A stretch of 64,000 nt of DNA, taken from NCBI GenBank assembly GCA_948470475.1, contig OX419336.1, positions 15,356,979 through 15,420,978 of the forward strand. The letters run 5' to 3'. The DNA is from Galaxea fascicularis (taxonomy: Eukaryota > Cnidaria > Anthozoa > Scleractinia > Euphylliidae). The translations under genes and the position numbers were made by a program. A model generated the notes under the pieces. The model was not told the origin of the DNA. It was given only the letters and a program-made list of their open reading frames with translations, and did not search any database. Numbering within the stretch: the first letter of the stretch is position 1; every line of letters starts with the position of its first letter. This document shows positions 24,301 to 39,300 of the stretch, one piece after another.

Positions 24301-27300
24301 TGTTATTGGTGACAAATGACAGACAGGAAAACAGAAAAACTTGATCGATCACCTTATATCAAAAAGCATTCATAAATATGTTATGCTACCTTCATAGTGT
24401 AAAAAGGTACATGGACCTAATAAGAATTAAGACAGACAAATAACTGTACAATATTTGGTACCCACAGTTAGCATAGCTATTCGAGGTGGGTAACAATTAG
24501 CGATGAATTTTCCAAGACATGGAAGAATGGATAGTGAAGACAACAATGAACAATAAAAGTAAACAAATAAGTAAGCTTATAGATAAGTAAGGAAGAAAGA
24601 CGAGAAGAAGAAATCGCCCTAACGTCAACATAGACCTCCTCGATCTCAATTTAAAATCTTTAAGAGTAATTTATGCAATTTTTGCTTAAAGAGTGTTTTA
24701 CTCAACTTGCGTAATTTTGTTCCAGATTTTTTCCCCAGTTATTGAAAAGGATAGTAACTGTTGATTAGTTCTAGATCCTTGGACATGAGAATTACCAACA
24801 GCTGAAAATCTGGTATAGTGAGAGTGTATAAAGTCAGAACGGATGAAAAGATCAGTACTGGTAATTTTGGAGGGAGCGCAATGGTTAGCAATGTCATGCA
24901 TGAGGGTAGCCATATACTTGAAGAAAAGCAAATTCAAAGGTAATATGCTAGACAGCTAGAGCTTAGAAACAGAGGAATTGCATGAGCTCTGCAGTCAGCA
25001 AAGTATATTAAACGAAGAGCTCTATTTTGTAGAATAAAAACTTTGTTCAAATAACAGTTAGCAGCTTGGCCCCAGGTGGTAAGACCATGAGAAATGTATG
25101 GCTCAATTAACGAACAATAAATCCCTATACTGTAAGAGTACTTGTAGGTACAAAATGCCTGAGCCTCACAATAATACCAACACCTTTGCTTATTTTGGAT
25201 GAAATGTGATCCATGTGGTATCTCCACGAGAGGTTACTATCTATGAGAACACCTAAATATTTGAGAGGTATAGATTTCTGTAAGCTGTTGTCATAGATCT
25301 TTAAACTAATGTCATAGTAAGCTTTATGTTGATAGGGATGGAAAATAACAAAGTTAGACTTGCCAGTGTTAAGCGATAATTTGTTTGCATTTAGCCACTC
25401 GCAGACTTTCATTAACTCATCATTAACGACTGCCTCAAGGGACTTCAAATTTTTGTCAGCATAAAGGAGATTAGTATCATCAGCGAATAAGTAAAAGCTG
25501 AGTTTATGGGAAGAGAGGTAAATGTCATTAATAAAAATTATAGATTTAAGAAAGCAATGGACCTAAAATAGAGCCTTGAGAAATGCCATACAATATTTTC
25601 CTTTTGCTAGAGATGCTGGATCCAATTTGAGTAGTCTGGAGCCTATCAGACAGATATGAAGAAAACCATAACCATAATTCCGCGCACACTGTAGTGATGT
25701 AGTTTACACAATAATATGGAATGGTCAACAGTGTCGAAAGCTTTTTTTAAGTCAATAAAAACACCACAATCTTGAAAACGATCCCGCGTCCATGTTACTT
25801 TGAATTGTATTGACAATATCCAAAATTGCATGTTGGGTAGAATGATTTTTTCGGAAACCAAATTGAGATTGCGAAAGGATTTGATTCTTTTCGATGAACA
25901 AAGTGAGGCGTTTATTCATTAGTCTTTCGAAGAGGCGATTGAACACAGAGAGTAGTGAAAAAGGCCGATAATTGCCTGGTTCAGTTTCATCACCTGCCTT
26001 GTAAACTGGAATAACTTTAGCATGCTTCAATTTTGAGGGATAAACACCACTTTGGACCAACATGTTTATTATTTCAGCCAAAGTATCGGAAATAATGTGT
26101 TTAGCTCCTTTCAAAATACGAATTGGGCAGGAGTACAGTCCATAGGCTTTGTTGAGAGGTGTTAACATTATTTCAATTGAAAATCGTAAGTAACATGCAA
26201 GCCAAAAAGAACTGAAGACAACAATTCCAGAGGTTGTCATGCAGTAAAGACAGTTTTGCCCTTTGGAATGAAGTATAGATCTTTGTGCCATAGATTTCAG
26301 TGGGGTGTGGCTTAGCTTTTTTGTAGGAAAGCATGACTTGTGTTCTTACTGTGAGGGAAAGAGTATACATGTAGTTTGCGTAGATTCTCTACATTAAAAA
26401 AAGTCATCACTGTGATTGTTTCCAGCATGCAGCCAAAAGTTTCAACTAAGGCCCCGTTCAGACTAGGTGCCTGTGCCCGGTCTCAAGCAGTACAAAGCGG
26501 CAACTTCACGATTTTCATCAGGCGTCACCTGCTTTAGTTTCTTTGCTTTCTATGTGGTTAAATGTTGTGAAACTAATTAACTTCAAGACATGGACATATT
26601 TTGTTAGTTAAGATCATCTGTTATAACTGCAAGTCATACATTATATTTGTTTATGACACTGTAATGGAACAGTTAACCAATCCATTTGGTGCTTGGGGAT
26701 GAGAATATGCATGCTCGATAAAGGAAGATAGAGTGAACCTTTGCATTTTGACAGTCACTCTATTGACACAGAGTGGGTACAACGTAAATCTTGTTCATCA
26801 TCATGGAAAGAATGATAAAGTATTTCAGAAAGAGAAACGGGACCGACATTGTGAGGTTGTAATTAAGAACTCGGCACATGTTAAAATTGTCACCGTTCAA
26901 CTGCGCTTGAAAGGAACAAGCTGTTGACAGCTGTCGCAGTAAGTGAACTGAAACCCAAACAAATCCCACCAAATTTCTACCTAAATGCCCAAACTGAGCT
27001 CCAAATTGCAGAGGAATGTGGCTTCTGCTGTTGTTCATGCATGGTTTCCCTAGCAACAGAGTCAGTGTTGTTCAAGCCTCGCTGTCATGAAAACACAAAA
27101 GAATGAGATCACATGATCTGTTCAGTTTCGCATCCCTCATGGATGATTGTCACACATTTTTCGGTGGAATTTTGGGTTATGGTTGTTGTACGACAACCTG
27201 ACTGACGGCATTACACTGCAGAGGAAGAGGGTTATGGTTGGTGTACGACGACCTGACTGACGTCATTACATGTACACTGCAGAGGAAGAGGGTTATGGTT

Positions 27301-30300
27301 GGTGTACGACGACCTGACTGACGTCATTACACTGCAGAGGAAGAAAAGGAACAGGGGAACAGTAGGCACAGAGGAACAGTAGACACAGAGGAATATTAGG
27401 CACAGAGGAACAGAGGAACAGTAGGCACAGGGGAACAGTAGACACAGGGGAATAGTAGGCACAGAGGAACAGAGGAACAGTAGACACAGAGGAACAGAGG
27501 AACAGTAGGCACAAGGGAACAGAGGAACAGTAGACACAGAGGAACAGAGGAACAGTAGGCACAGGGGAACAGAGGAACAGAGGAACAGTAGGCACAGGGG
27601 AACAGAGGAACAGTAGGCACAGAGGAACAGTAGGCACAGAGGAACAGAGGAACAGTAGACACAGAGGAACAGAGGAACAGTAGGCACAGGGGAACAGAGG
27701 AACAGTAGGCACAGAGGAACAGAGGAACAGTAGGCACAGAGGAACAGAGGAACACTAGACACAGAGGAACAGAGGAACAGTAGACACAGAGGAACAGAGG
27801 AACAGTAGGAACAGAGGAACTGTAGACACAGAGGAACAGAGGAACAGTAGACACAGAGGAACAGAGGAACAGTAGGCACAGAGGAACAGAGGAACACTAG
27901 ACACAGAGGAACAGTAGGCACAGAGGAACAGAGCAACTGTAGACACAGAGGAACAGTCTTTTAATGCAAAATTTCCCTTTTAAAACTTGGCTATTCTTCT
28001 TTTCTCGGAAATTGTAATTTTTATGATTAATTGACAATAAGACTTCGTGATATCCAATTGGCAAGAAAAATAACAACAACGGTTTTAGTCCCACAATATC
28101 CGTGGAAAAGGCGATGTACGTAAACCTAACAATAACAACAATATAAAAAATGACACACACAAAGGAAGGCAAAATTACATTTGGACTCTTTATAAACAGC
28201 TTAAATCAACAAACAGTCCAATGGTCAATCAAAAAACCAATTATATTGGATTTGCTTCTTAAACAATTCCTCGTCGATTTGTAATCCCGTTCTTGCTTCT
28301 TGAAGTTTCTTGGATATCACCACCAATGACTTCGGGCGCAGGGAAAGCTGAGAGGTTTTCAGTTGGATTTGGAATTCTATTATCTTGTGATAGATGGAAA
28401 AGATTTGGCTTGGAGATACATTGTGTTTGGTCATCAGTAAATATAATGTCACAGCTTCAAATAACAAATGTTCATCTTCCAACCAAGTTGGAGCGTTTGG
28501 CTCTTCAGCTCTCTCTTCCATGTAGCCTCGATCTGTTTGGCCGACATTTTGCTGAAAGTCTTGCTTTGCTCTCTTTCTGGGAAGTGGTTCCAAGTTGTCT
28601 GTGTCTCGCACGTTACTAACAAACGGATTGAAACACGAATGGCAACTGCAAAAATCGTTGCAACTTTGAAACGCTCAAAAACATGGACAGCGGGATTTAT
28701 ATGTTTTACAGAATTCGTTTTCTCTTGCCTTTCTCGCTGCTCCGCGACCACAAGAGCATTTCGTTTTATAGGTTTCCTCTGATTTCGTGGAAGAGTCCAG
28801 TAATGCGGCTCGCAACACATCTGTTAAGTGGACACTTGGTTCACGACTAAGGGCACCCGAGTCCCCAGTTGTTTCCTCGACGACTAAGTTGTAGTGTCCA
28901 CTACCACTGTGATCATAGGCTAGATAGAGAGGGACTTCAGACAGTACGCGACCTCTGGGAATTACGTGAGTAATAGGGTAATTTTCCATAGAGGTGAAAA
29001 TTACAAGGCACTTGTAAAATGTTACTCATCGCCAGTGGAATACAGTTACCTAACTCCGAATCGTAAAATCCGGGCTCTTGGAACTTTTGGGCTTCTTTCT
29101 CATAAAAATCAGTTGATGTCACAAGAAATGGCTCGTAAACATGCCGATTTTGCCCGAAAAACTCCTTCACGATTAGCCTCCACAGAACGATTACCTTCTC
29201 GTTTTTAGGCATGTCTCTGCTGAGCCCAATCGATTTCAAATGAGACTCGATGTCGGAGTTCTCTGCTATTGATGTCAAAGATTCAGAGATACAGTGGAAA
29301 AAGCAGTCTCCATCCCCTGGCATTGGTGACATAGCAAAGCCAAACGCCCTTAAAACATCCTTCAACCTTGCATTGCAGTCTCCTGCGTCTGATCTTGAAG
29401 AGCGCTCATTTCACAAAAATAGTAAAAGAGGTCTTCCCGTACACTGGGCCAGATTTAGTTTCAAGGTGGGTGCTTGGCATTTTGCTTGCATGTTCCTAGC
29501 AATGCCCCTCAAGTACAGTGCGTATTCGAGGATTCTCTGATAAGAATCTTCCTCCCTCACTCTTTCAGTATCGTCATCGCCATCTTCGCCATAATACCCA
29601 CACTCGCTGCTGCTGCTGTGATTAGACTCCGTTTCGGAGGCACTCAGCTCAGGGTCATTCACGAAGTCATCAACATTATCGTTTTCTTGAATAACACCAA
29701 TTCCAAAAACCTCTTGATCATCAGAAACAACTGTAGAGTCCTGATATTCCGTGATTGGGGCTACTAGTGATGATGTACTCTTTCCTGATAGCCTTCTTTC
29801 ATTCCATCTGTATAAACAAGTACCTATACTTGCCACGGCCACTTTAACTGCCACTCTTCGTTTCTCAACACATTTACGGAGGCTTTTATGCATCGATTCC
29901 TGTCTGCTGGTTCCAGCTTTTGGAGGTATATTTTCTAGGCATCCTTTCTGTATGTGCACTTTTAATTTCTCTAGTTCATCACAAGCTTGTTTTGAAAGAA
30001 CATTCTCTCCACCGAACGCAATATTGTTCCAGTTCTCCCGAAACCGAGCTAAGTATTTTAACATAATTTCTCGTGAGGGCATGGGTTGTTTGCGATCCTT
30101 CTCTATATCACCATTCTCCCTGAAGACTAAACGAAACGCATCTAGGCATTTTCTTCTCAGTGGGTGTCTCTTTTTTATTTTGCTGGCAATTCGTTGCACG
30201 GCATCCAGGCGCAACAGTCAATCGAAAATCCTTCAAGTTTCACACCACTATTTTTTAGCCTCCTGTGGATTCCTGCAATTAACGTTTTTACTCTACTAAA

Positions 30301-33300
30301 ACCAGTGCCTCTTGCAAGTTGCCAACCTAGGACAATGCCGTCTTCGTTCATCACAGAAAACAAACTGTCGTACTGGCGAATCCACTTGCCATTTTGCCAC
30401 AAACCGACATTGCCGGCAACCTTGAACGTGTGATCGGAAGAAAGCCAAGTTCCTGTGAATGATGACATCCGAGCATTGTATAGGTTTTCATTTGTGAAAT
30501 AATAGTGAACAAAGCATTGGCGAATTAGTTTTCTGTTAGGGTACAACGGAGAAATTCCTTGTAGGGCATTACTGACGCTATGCAGAGGTTTTTCCTTTGC
30601 ACTGATATTTTGCTGGGATAGTGCTTTAATGCATAAATCGGTATGATAACTGAACCACATCTGTCTTCTCAGGGATTCAACTTCTACGTACGCCATTCCA
30701 GAAGCAGTTTGAACCGTTATTAGCCTATATAGGCGGCGCGTAATTCCACTCTTATGTAATAACAAAAAAGGGATCACTGCTGCGCTTTTTAACTCTTTCA
30801 GAATAACCGGGTCGTGGCCAACTGTTCGGTGATCATTCTTGCATGCATAAACGCGACTTACGAGAAGAACAGGGCATTCAATGTCTGCAAGCTCCCGCGG
30901 ACTGTTGTGCCTCCAATCTCGTCCATCCTTCCAGCTCCTAGGTTTCAGAATTTCCCCACACTTGGAACATACTAAGTTGCCATGGAAATGTTGAAACAGT
31001 GGATCCCATATTATAATCCCTGGAAGAAATAAATTCGCTGTTCTGTGTTGGCCATCATCATCATGGTAAAAATGAATCGTAGTTGATCTAAGTAACTCTC
31101 CTTTCTCATACCGCTCGATGGTTTTTGTTATAGCCTTCAACAGATTGTCGGATGGCAGAATCCCATGTGCTTCTCGTAAGATTACGGAAGAAATGACAAC
31201 GTACAGTAGCAGAGCAACGTACAGCTTTCCCGTAGAAACAACCATTCTGCAACAGTTGAATTGTCAACTCTCAGATACAAACAGACCAAAGGATGCACTC
31301 TTAGATAATGACTTACTACCCTTGGGATATGACAAAATGACTGCCTTTCAATGCTGCAATTTTCTACAAGGCTTAAGAGAGGCTGTCCCGTTGATAACTT
31401 GTACAAAACGCATAACGAAATCTGTTCAATCAATCGATCTATTGTTTTTGTGGTTTTGTCGATACCGCAGGGTCGCGCCTAGAGCGTGATTTCCGGTTCA
31501 CAATTTAGCTAAATTTGCACGCCGTACGAACCGAGTTAAGTTTTAAATAAGCGAGTCGCACATTAAAATCATGCTAAATCGCACATCAGACTAGCCAGTG
31601 TTGGTAGGGAATAGACAAGAATATAATCGCTTAAGTTATGTTTTATTTCATACATTAATTATTTTCAGCGACCCGCGTAGTCGCGCTTTGAACTTGAGAT
31701 AGTGAGAGAGAGAAACTTCATTAAGCTCACACTATTGCAACCCAAAACACTGGAATTGCCCATAAAATTTTCCTGTGCCTGCTGTTCCTCTGCTTTCTGT
31801 AATTTTTTTTCTGTTTTAGGTTTGATCAGTTTTCGTTTATCATATTTAGGATTTCATTCCTAGAATATTTGTCTTTCTACCCAGAAAAATTGTCTTTGAT
31901 TTAATTATAATTATTATTACTATTATTATTATTATTACTTTGTGTGTGTGTGTCATTCCGACCCTAATATTATAATTTGTTCTATGTAGTTTGGCTTCAA
32001 AGGCTTGTTAACTTTTAAGTTAAGGCTAATTTTTCTTAAGTAAAGGAGGTCAATAAAAGCTGTGCTTACTGTTCCTCTGTGTCTAGTGTTGCTCTGTTCC
32101 TTTGTGCCTACTGTTCCTCTGTTCCTCTGTGTCTAGTGTTCCTCTGTTCCTTTGTGCCTACTGTTCCTCTGTTCCTTTGTGCCTACTGTTCCTCTGTGTC
32201 TACTGTTCCTCTGTTCCTCTGTGTCTAGTGTTCCTCTGTTCCTTTGTGCCTACTGTTCCTCTGTTCCTGTGTCTAATGTTCCTCTGTTCCTTTGTGCCTA
32301 CTGTTCCTCTGTGTCTACTGTTCCTCTGTTCCTCTGTGCCTTCTGTTCCTCTGTGCCTACTGTTCCTCCGTGTCTACTATTCCTCTGTTCCTCTGTGCCT
32401 ACTGTTCCTCTGTGTCTATAACTGTTCCTCTGTGCCTACTGTTCCTCTGTACCTCTGTGTCTACCGCTCCCCTGTGCCTACTGTTCCTCTGTGCCTCTGT
32501 GTCTACTGTTCCTCTGTTCCTCTGTGCCTACTGTTCCTCTGTTCCTCTACGCCTTCTGTTCCTCTGTGCCTACTGTTCCCCTGTGCCTACTGTTCCTCTG
32601 TTCCCCTGTGCCTACTGTTCCTCTGTTCCTCTGTGCCTACTGTTCCTCTGTTCCTCTGTTCCTCTACGCCTTCTGTTCCTCTGTGTCTACCGTTCCCCTG
32701 TGCCTACTGTTCCTCTGTTCCCCTGTGCCTACTGTTCCTCTGTTCCTCTGTGCCTACTGTTCCTCTGTTCCTCTACGCCTTCTGTTCCTCTGTGCCTACT
32801 GTTCCTCTGTGCCTACTGTTCTTCTGTGCCTACTGTTTCTCTGTTCCTCTGTGGCTACTGTTCCCCTGTTCCCCTGTGCCTACTGTTCCACTGTTCCTTT
32901 TTATATACTGCTGTGGTTCAATGACGTCAGTCAGGTCGTCGTACACGAGCCATGAGGCGGAATTTTTGAGGGATTCGCAAGTGTTGCTTTTCTATTTGAC
33001 AAGTGGAAAACCATGTCTGCCATTAATCGGAGTCAAGAAGTCTCGCTTTCGGATAGACCAATATTATTTAAACAATTTGAGTGCATCATGAAGTCACTCT
33101 TCAGATTTTGTGCATTGACTTACAGTGAGATTTTTAGGGGAAAAACATTATTTCATTCAAATGTTGGAAGTTCCAAAGAGAAACACAAGTGTTTAAGTCA
33201 GTGTTGCTGAATACTGGCCATGCGTGACGACGCTCGTTTGTAAACTTAAGTAAAATAAGCGATGAACGAATATGCTGGTACATTGACATTGTTTTTTGAA

Positions 33301-36300
33301 TCAATAGTGCTGTCAATCAGTAAGACTTTTTTAAATGTGGTTCATGGTCATTTTGTACACAAAAGACTGTAATTTATTTTAATGCATAAGCCTGGCTTAC
33401 TTTGCTTGTAATAAATCTGTAGAAATGTCAAACATTGTTTCTTCATTGTGGTGTGCGACTGAGTAGGTGGGTTGGGCTGGTAAAGCGAACTTGCAGCAGT
33501 TAGCAGGGGTTAGTGCATGAAAGTCAATGGGGTGGTTATCCAATGATGTTTCCCAGTTCAGTTCAAAGCTTTTTCACATAAATCATAGGTTCTAGTACTC
33601 TCCAAGATAATAAGGTTCCCCGAGTTTCAGAGCAGCTACGATCCAGAGTAAATTTTCGTAATCACAATCATGTAAAGGAAGAAAAATTGCTTCATTGCAG
33701 CTGGTTTACACAACAGTAAAGCACCGTAAATGGCACCATTAACAGCTTTATGGAGTTCTGTAAAGCTGTCGTCTTGACCCAACGTTTGCAAGTTCCAGTT
33801 CTGCAGATATTGTTTATGTGTTTTAATGTTCATGGCATCCATCAGTAGAGTAGGTATAGAAAATAATGAAGATGTAACACAGATGATTTTTTGGTTTGAT
33901 GCTTAAACAAAATAGACTTTTGTTGAGTTGACAAACTATGATAATTGAACTTCGACATCTTCAGAGCAGTGAAAATGGACTTGGAGATCTCAAAAGTGAC
34001 TATTATCACTGTGTGTTAGTAATCAACAATTTATCCTCACATGAAGGAAGAAGGAAGGATAAATCAGCAAAAAAAGGAAACAGGAGAAAGGCTTTCTAGC
34101 CTAAAAACCATATTCAGGCAAGCAACTCATTTAGGAGCATATGATCAATTTAATTACTGCTTACTAAACAGGTACGTAATGAAATGTTTTTGAAGATGCT
34201 TTGGCTGGGTTCTGTTCAAGGTAAATGCTCCATTGCAAATGAATGGCCTTTGAAGTCAAAACACTAATCTTGTTCAGAAAGTCTATATCCTTTGGCTTAA
34301 ACAATCAGTATAACACTTATTTGTGAAAGTATATTCAACATTTCACCAAAATACAAGTATGCAAATATTTTTCTCTATGAGGATTTAATTTGCCAGGTGA
34401 AGATCAAGTTTTGGTCTGACAAGCAGCCAATCTGTTTGTACAAAAAATTGTTTGGAAAGTCAAGTTAATTATGGCACAAAGCATGAAATAATAGATTAAT
34501 TGAATATCTCCATTTGCAAAGCAAAAGTTGAACTTGAGTGCCTGAATCGCTAAAAAACATCATGACTGTAAAGCGACTGACTAATTTCCCTTGGGACTTT
34601 CACAAAATATTGATGTTATCTCACCTTCAGAATGGTTGGAAATTTTATTACAACCAAAAACATTTGCAAAACTAACTTGAAATGAGCTGTCGACCAGTGA
34701 GAAACTTTAACTTGCCATATTTGAATATTACCTGTATCTTTATACTTTAGCCATATACAAATTTATATAATTATTTGTATTCCATCACCAGTTCAAATTA
34801 CTTATGTCTGTCAAAGTTCCACACAACAAAACGTTTGGGGTATTTGGTCGAATGTAATTTACATTTATATGCATAATGTAATTTTCATTAATGCAGATGT
34901 TGTAAACTCAAAGTGTTGTAATGTTCCTCATCCATGAGCTGGCTCACAGGAGCCTTTGATTTATTCATCTCTTGGTGAACAGTTGTCTTTTTTTCCAAAC
35001 AGTTTTTCTCTTATTTCTTTCTAGATATAAGTGGTAACAGGATTTTGTCTGGCCAAACTTGGTCTGTAATCATACAATGTACTTATGATGAGACAAATTG
35101 AATTCCCACTATCAGGTTGTGTGATATTGTCAATCACTTGATTACAACCTAAATTGGACTCCACTCAGTTCTAATTCATTATTTATTGGTCAGAGGAGAA
35201 CCTGTCCCTATTCTTTTCTGAGAGTTGACAAGAGTTTTCTCTTGTTTAGCCTCGTTTAAGAGTTTTCTGAGTACAGAAATTGAGCGCAGAAGGATTCAGC
35301 AGTCTCTTGGCAATTTGCAATGCTTTGTACAACAACATCAACTGGGTTTTTCACTTTAAATTTTGGTTGGAATTTTTGTGCACTATTGATAGCATAAATC
35401 TACAATACCTCGCCATGTCCTGTGTAGTGCAGATACATTTCTTGCTGTGACCTTAATCCAACAATATCCACTCTCTGCAACAACATCCACCACATAATTC
35501 ATTGCTGTTGAGTCTTCACCCACATAGCAAAATGGTTTGAACACAGCAGTAACAGCTCTCTCTTGTTCAGCTGCCAGTAAAACACCCTCAAGAAATGAAA
35601 GGTTTGTACTCTTAGTGTGTGAGGTTTTCAAAGGCTCAGGACCTCTTTCTAGCTGAAAAGTAGAATGATAATAATGCAAGCGCCATCCTTGAATACTAAA
35701 AGTCAACTACTAGATCACTTGGTTAGTGGGGAGCATTTATGTGGAGCTTCGTTATTCATCTTGTAATGTATATTAACCCGCTCACTTATGAGCTGCTTCT
35801 AGTAATACCCATTTTTTAAATATTATTTTTGATGTTGTGGTGAGGCCTGCACCCCAATCAGCCAGAGCTAGAAAAAACGATGTAAGAAATAATTTTTTCT
35901 TATCACGCCCACACCAGAATTTGTTCACGTGACTTTCAGATCTTAGCTCTAAATTCATTCAACACACTTATTACTGACACCACCCAGTTATCAAGACAAT
36001 TTTAAAATACTTAAGCCATGGCAGTCACACATCTGGTTTGTCATGCAAACAAAAAACCTGTAGGTTTACTTGAAATAGAATTGACAAATTCAGGAAAATC
36101 GAAGAAACTATGATACTTTCATTAAGATATGTTAAGTGCAAAATTGCTCTAATGCTCAAGGATTAGTAAAAATAATACTTAAAAAAAAATCAAAATTCAA
36201 AAGTAAAGAGCATTTTCAATTTTTAGCTTCTTAATGTAAAAACATTTTAGAAATGTATCTGCTTGCATGTTTTCAGCTCGGTAGTGTGCTTTGTTTTGAA

Positions 36301-39300
36301 AATATAGCAGTTTGAATTTTAGATTTTTGCACAGTCATGACATAAAGATGCCGTCTGCTCACAAGCATGTCACATACATGAAAACATCGATTCAGCATAT
36401 TTTTTTAGAGGTCTTAAAAGCCAACATCCAAAGAGAAGCGTATGTGAAATGTTTGCAAGCTCAAAAGAGAGGAGATAGCCTTTGAGATAGCCAAAGTAAA
36501 TTCCAGATGTTTTCAGTCGTTTCCGGCCGCCATATTGGAGCCCCTCAGAGGGACTCCATCATGGTGCATCCATACTAACCTCTGTAATTTTGCCAAATAA
36601 CTCGAGTATGGGATGTCGCACAGCCCTAAGACTTTAAGATTTTGTTTATTTATTACTCTTCTACAATATCTCAATTTCTTGACTTACTCTATTGAATGAT
36701 TGATGATTTTATTTTTTAACTTGCGTGACTTGCACGTGACTGAAAACCAAGAATATTCAAACTATTGTGGACTATTGAATGTTAACTTTGTATCAATATA
36801 CATAGCATAAGTAAACAAGAAACAATCAATTGCAAGAAGTCTGCACTCAAAACACAAATGTAAACAAAATGAAGAAAATGCTGATGTAAAGTCCTTTTTG
36901 TCTGTGTAACTTAAAAATGCAGTTTTGAGTGGGCGGTATTTTCTCATCCGGCCCGCTCATGGCGGGCGGTATCGTTGTGGGATGAGTTGCCGATTACATC
37001 TTTTTACACTGGTGTGAAAATTTTCACTTACTAATAATTACGAAGTAAAGGAAAACATCAGCGGTGGAATAAAATCCTTATTATCAGTTCTCCTAAAAAA
37101 GGCAAGTATTCACTTGATTTTGCTCACAACACTTTGCTGTTGCTTTGCCGTTTTTCGAGTTGTTGTTTTCCTTGAACAGTCGACATGCCGTAAAACTGAA
37201 TATGGCTACAGAGCTCCGGTTTTTACTTGATATTCCTTATTTCCTTTGGAGTTTGCCTTTTTCATCTCGTTCCATTTTCCTTCACTAAAAGAAGTGTAAT
37301 CTTAATTAAGCTTCTTAGCCAAAATGGTTAAACGAAAACCTTGCAAAGTTGTGTCTTTGGCATAAAGTGATAAACTATTATGACAACTTGTTTTTCTCCC
37401 GTAGTTTTCTTATTTTTAGCATTTATCCATGTGCATGAATGTTGTGACAGAATGCAAACAGAACTACTTGAAGAAGACATGAGGAAAGAGACTGACTGAT
37501 GTGATGCTCTACTCAAGTTTGAAGAACTTCTATAAAACCGAATTTGAAAGTGTGGTTTTGTTTTGAGCAAGGCAAAGCTTGTCTTTTTCAGATTTCATAA
37601 GTTAGGTAAATGTGTGGTTTATGATTTCTATGAAATATCAAGTTTTGTTTCTTTCGCCAGTTGTTGCTCCAATTTCTATTTGAATTTCTTTTTTTATCGT
37701 TAACACTGTCTTTCTTTGTCTGAGATTTACGATTGCTGTTTAAACTAAGCTAAAATTTAACTGTCATGCTGTTAAGCTTACATGTACTTAGCACGCATAC
37801 AAAGACTTTGCAAACTCAGTTCTCGTTCATCTTCAGACAATAACAAAAACAAAAACAGAAAAAAAAAATAAAAATTTTATTCACCTGCCTAGGTCGGTCC
37901 GTATTGGGAAATACTGTCCCCTCTGTCTTGAGTACTGCCCTCGGCCTGCGGCCTTGGGTAGTATCCAAGACCTCAGGCACAGTTTTTCCAATACGGACCT
38001 CCCGGCTGGTGAATAACATATATGTATTTTAGCATTTCCACTAGGGGGGCTTATTAGAAACATGAATATTTTGTCAGGTGACATTCTGCTTATTTTTATT
38101 CTTTTTCCAGATACTCTACATGTAGTAACAAACATTGCAGTATACTTAAATCAGTGATTTCATCCAGGTCCTGCAGTGCCAAAATATTTTCACTAGCCAA
38201 AATGGCTAGTGACACATGAAACCTACAGTACTATCCAAAATGAACTTTTTAACTAGTCTGTGGCTATACATGTAGTTGGCTACTGTTAGTCTCAAGTTTC
38301 TTGGGGTATATATTGACGAGCATCTTACTTGGAAAGATCATATCAGCTATTTATGTAAACAAATGTCTAAATCAATTGGAATGTTATTTAGATCCCGCTT
38401 CTATCTATCTTCAAAAACTAAACTTACTCTGTACTACTCGTTAATTTATCCTTATATTACCTATTGTAACTCTACATGGTCGTCTACATACGTAACAAAC
38501 TTAAACAGAATTTATTGTTTGCAAAAGAGAGCTGTGCAAGCTATTACCAATTCAGACTATAGAGCACATTCTGCTCCCTTATTCTCCAAATTAGGAATTT
38601 TAGACATTTTTCAAATAAATACGTTTCAAATAGCGAAATTTATGTACTATTTCCACAACAACCTGTTGCCTCCATTGTTTGCCAACTTGTTTCAAACAAA
38701 TAGTCAAATTCATCGCTACAGCACCAGAACAGCCAACAATTATCGCGCACACCATTGCCGAACTAATCTGAAGAAATTTACAATTCTTTACCAAGGTCCA
38801 AAGATCTGGAATTCCCTCCCAGTTACGATCACTTCCCTATCAAGTTTTCCTAACTTTAAGAAAAAACTACTAGAGTTTTTAATAAAATAATTACTGAATT
38901 GACTAGGCCGCTCACTTGCAGCACCATTTATGCAAACATATTGTCAGTATGTACAAGGTGGCCTCAACTAAAAGCCTGGTGGTTTCTAGAGGTCACCTTG
39001 CCGCACATTCTACTTTTTTTTAACCTGTAAATATATTAAGAAAAAAGGCAAAATAAACAAATAAGTAAGTAAGTAAGTAAGCCCTGTAGGTTCTCATTTT
39101 GTTGCTTTTGTTAGCATCTTTTCTGGTGCCGTTATTTATTTCACTTAGCCGTCTTTGTAGTCTGATATCCTTAAGTCATTGCCTGATCATGTTTACAATA
39201 TGGCTATACATGCATAGTGTGCTTTTATCCAGAGTCTCCTCATCTTATCCATTCCAATAAATTTGTTATTTTTTTGCTCTGGAAAGCCTTATTTTCATCC

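Larger units (their letters stand above)
27179..32953. mobile_element. 5.8-kb DNA element with inverted minisatellite ends and an OTU/DDE-like protein
   Basis: GACGACCTGACTGACGTCAT occurs at 27247-27266 and 27308-27327 (a third, diverged copy lies near 27190), and its exact reverse complement lies at 32921-32940. The left end is thus a tandem of three terminal units; the right end has one. Just inside each end is a minisatellite of about 25-bp ggaacagaggaacagtaggcacaga-type units: 27345-27955, and in inverse orientation 32058-32905. The interior carries a broken minus-strand gene (28225-31245). ATGG/CCAT form the outermost matching bases. A clear target duplication was not found; ggtggaattttggg before and ggcggaatttttgaggg after are similar but not exact. 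Confidence 0.75.

Noticed and set aside
27232..27946. Long minus-strand frames rich in CSSVPLCLLF (and the plus-strand counterparts at 32.1-33.1 kb)
   Set aside because: Several frames are open at once because the minisatellite unit lacks stops; this is repeat, not protein.
27160..32970. ggtggaattttggg / ggcggaatttttgaggg as target duplication of the 5.8-kb element
   Set aside because: They are similar but not identical and not equally spaced from the ends; kept only as a remark.
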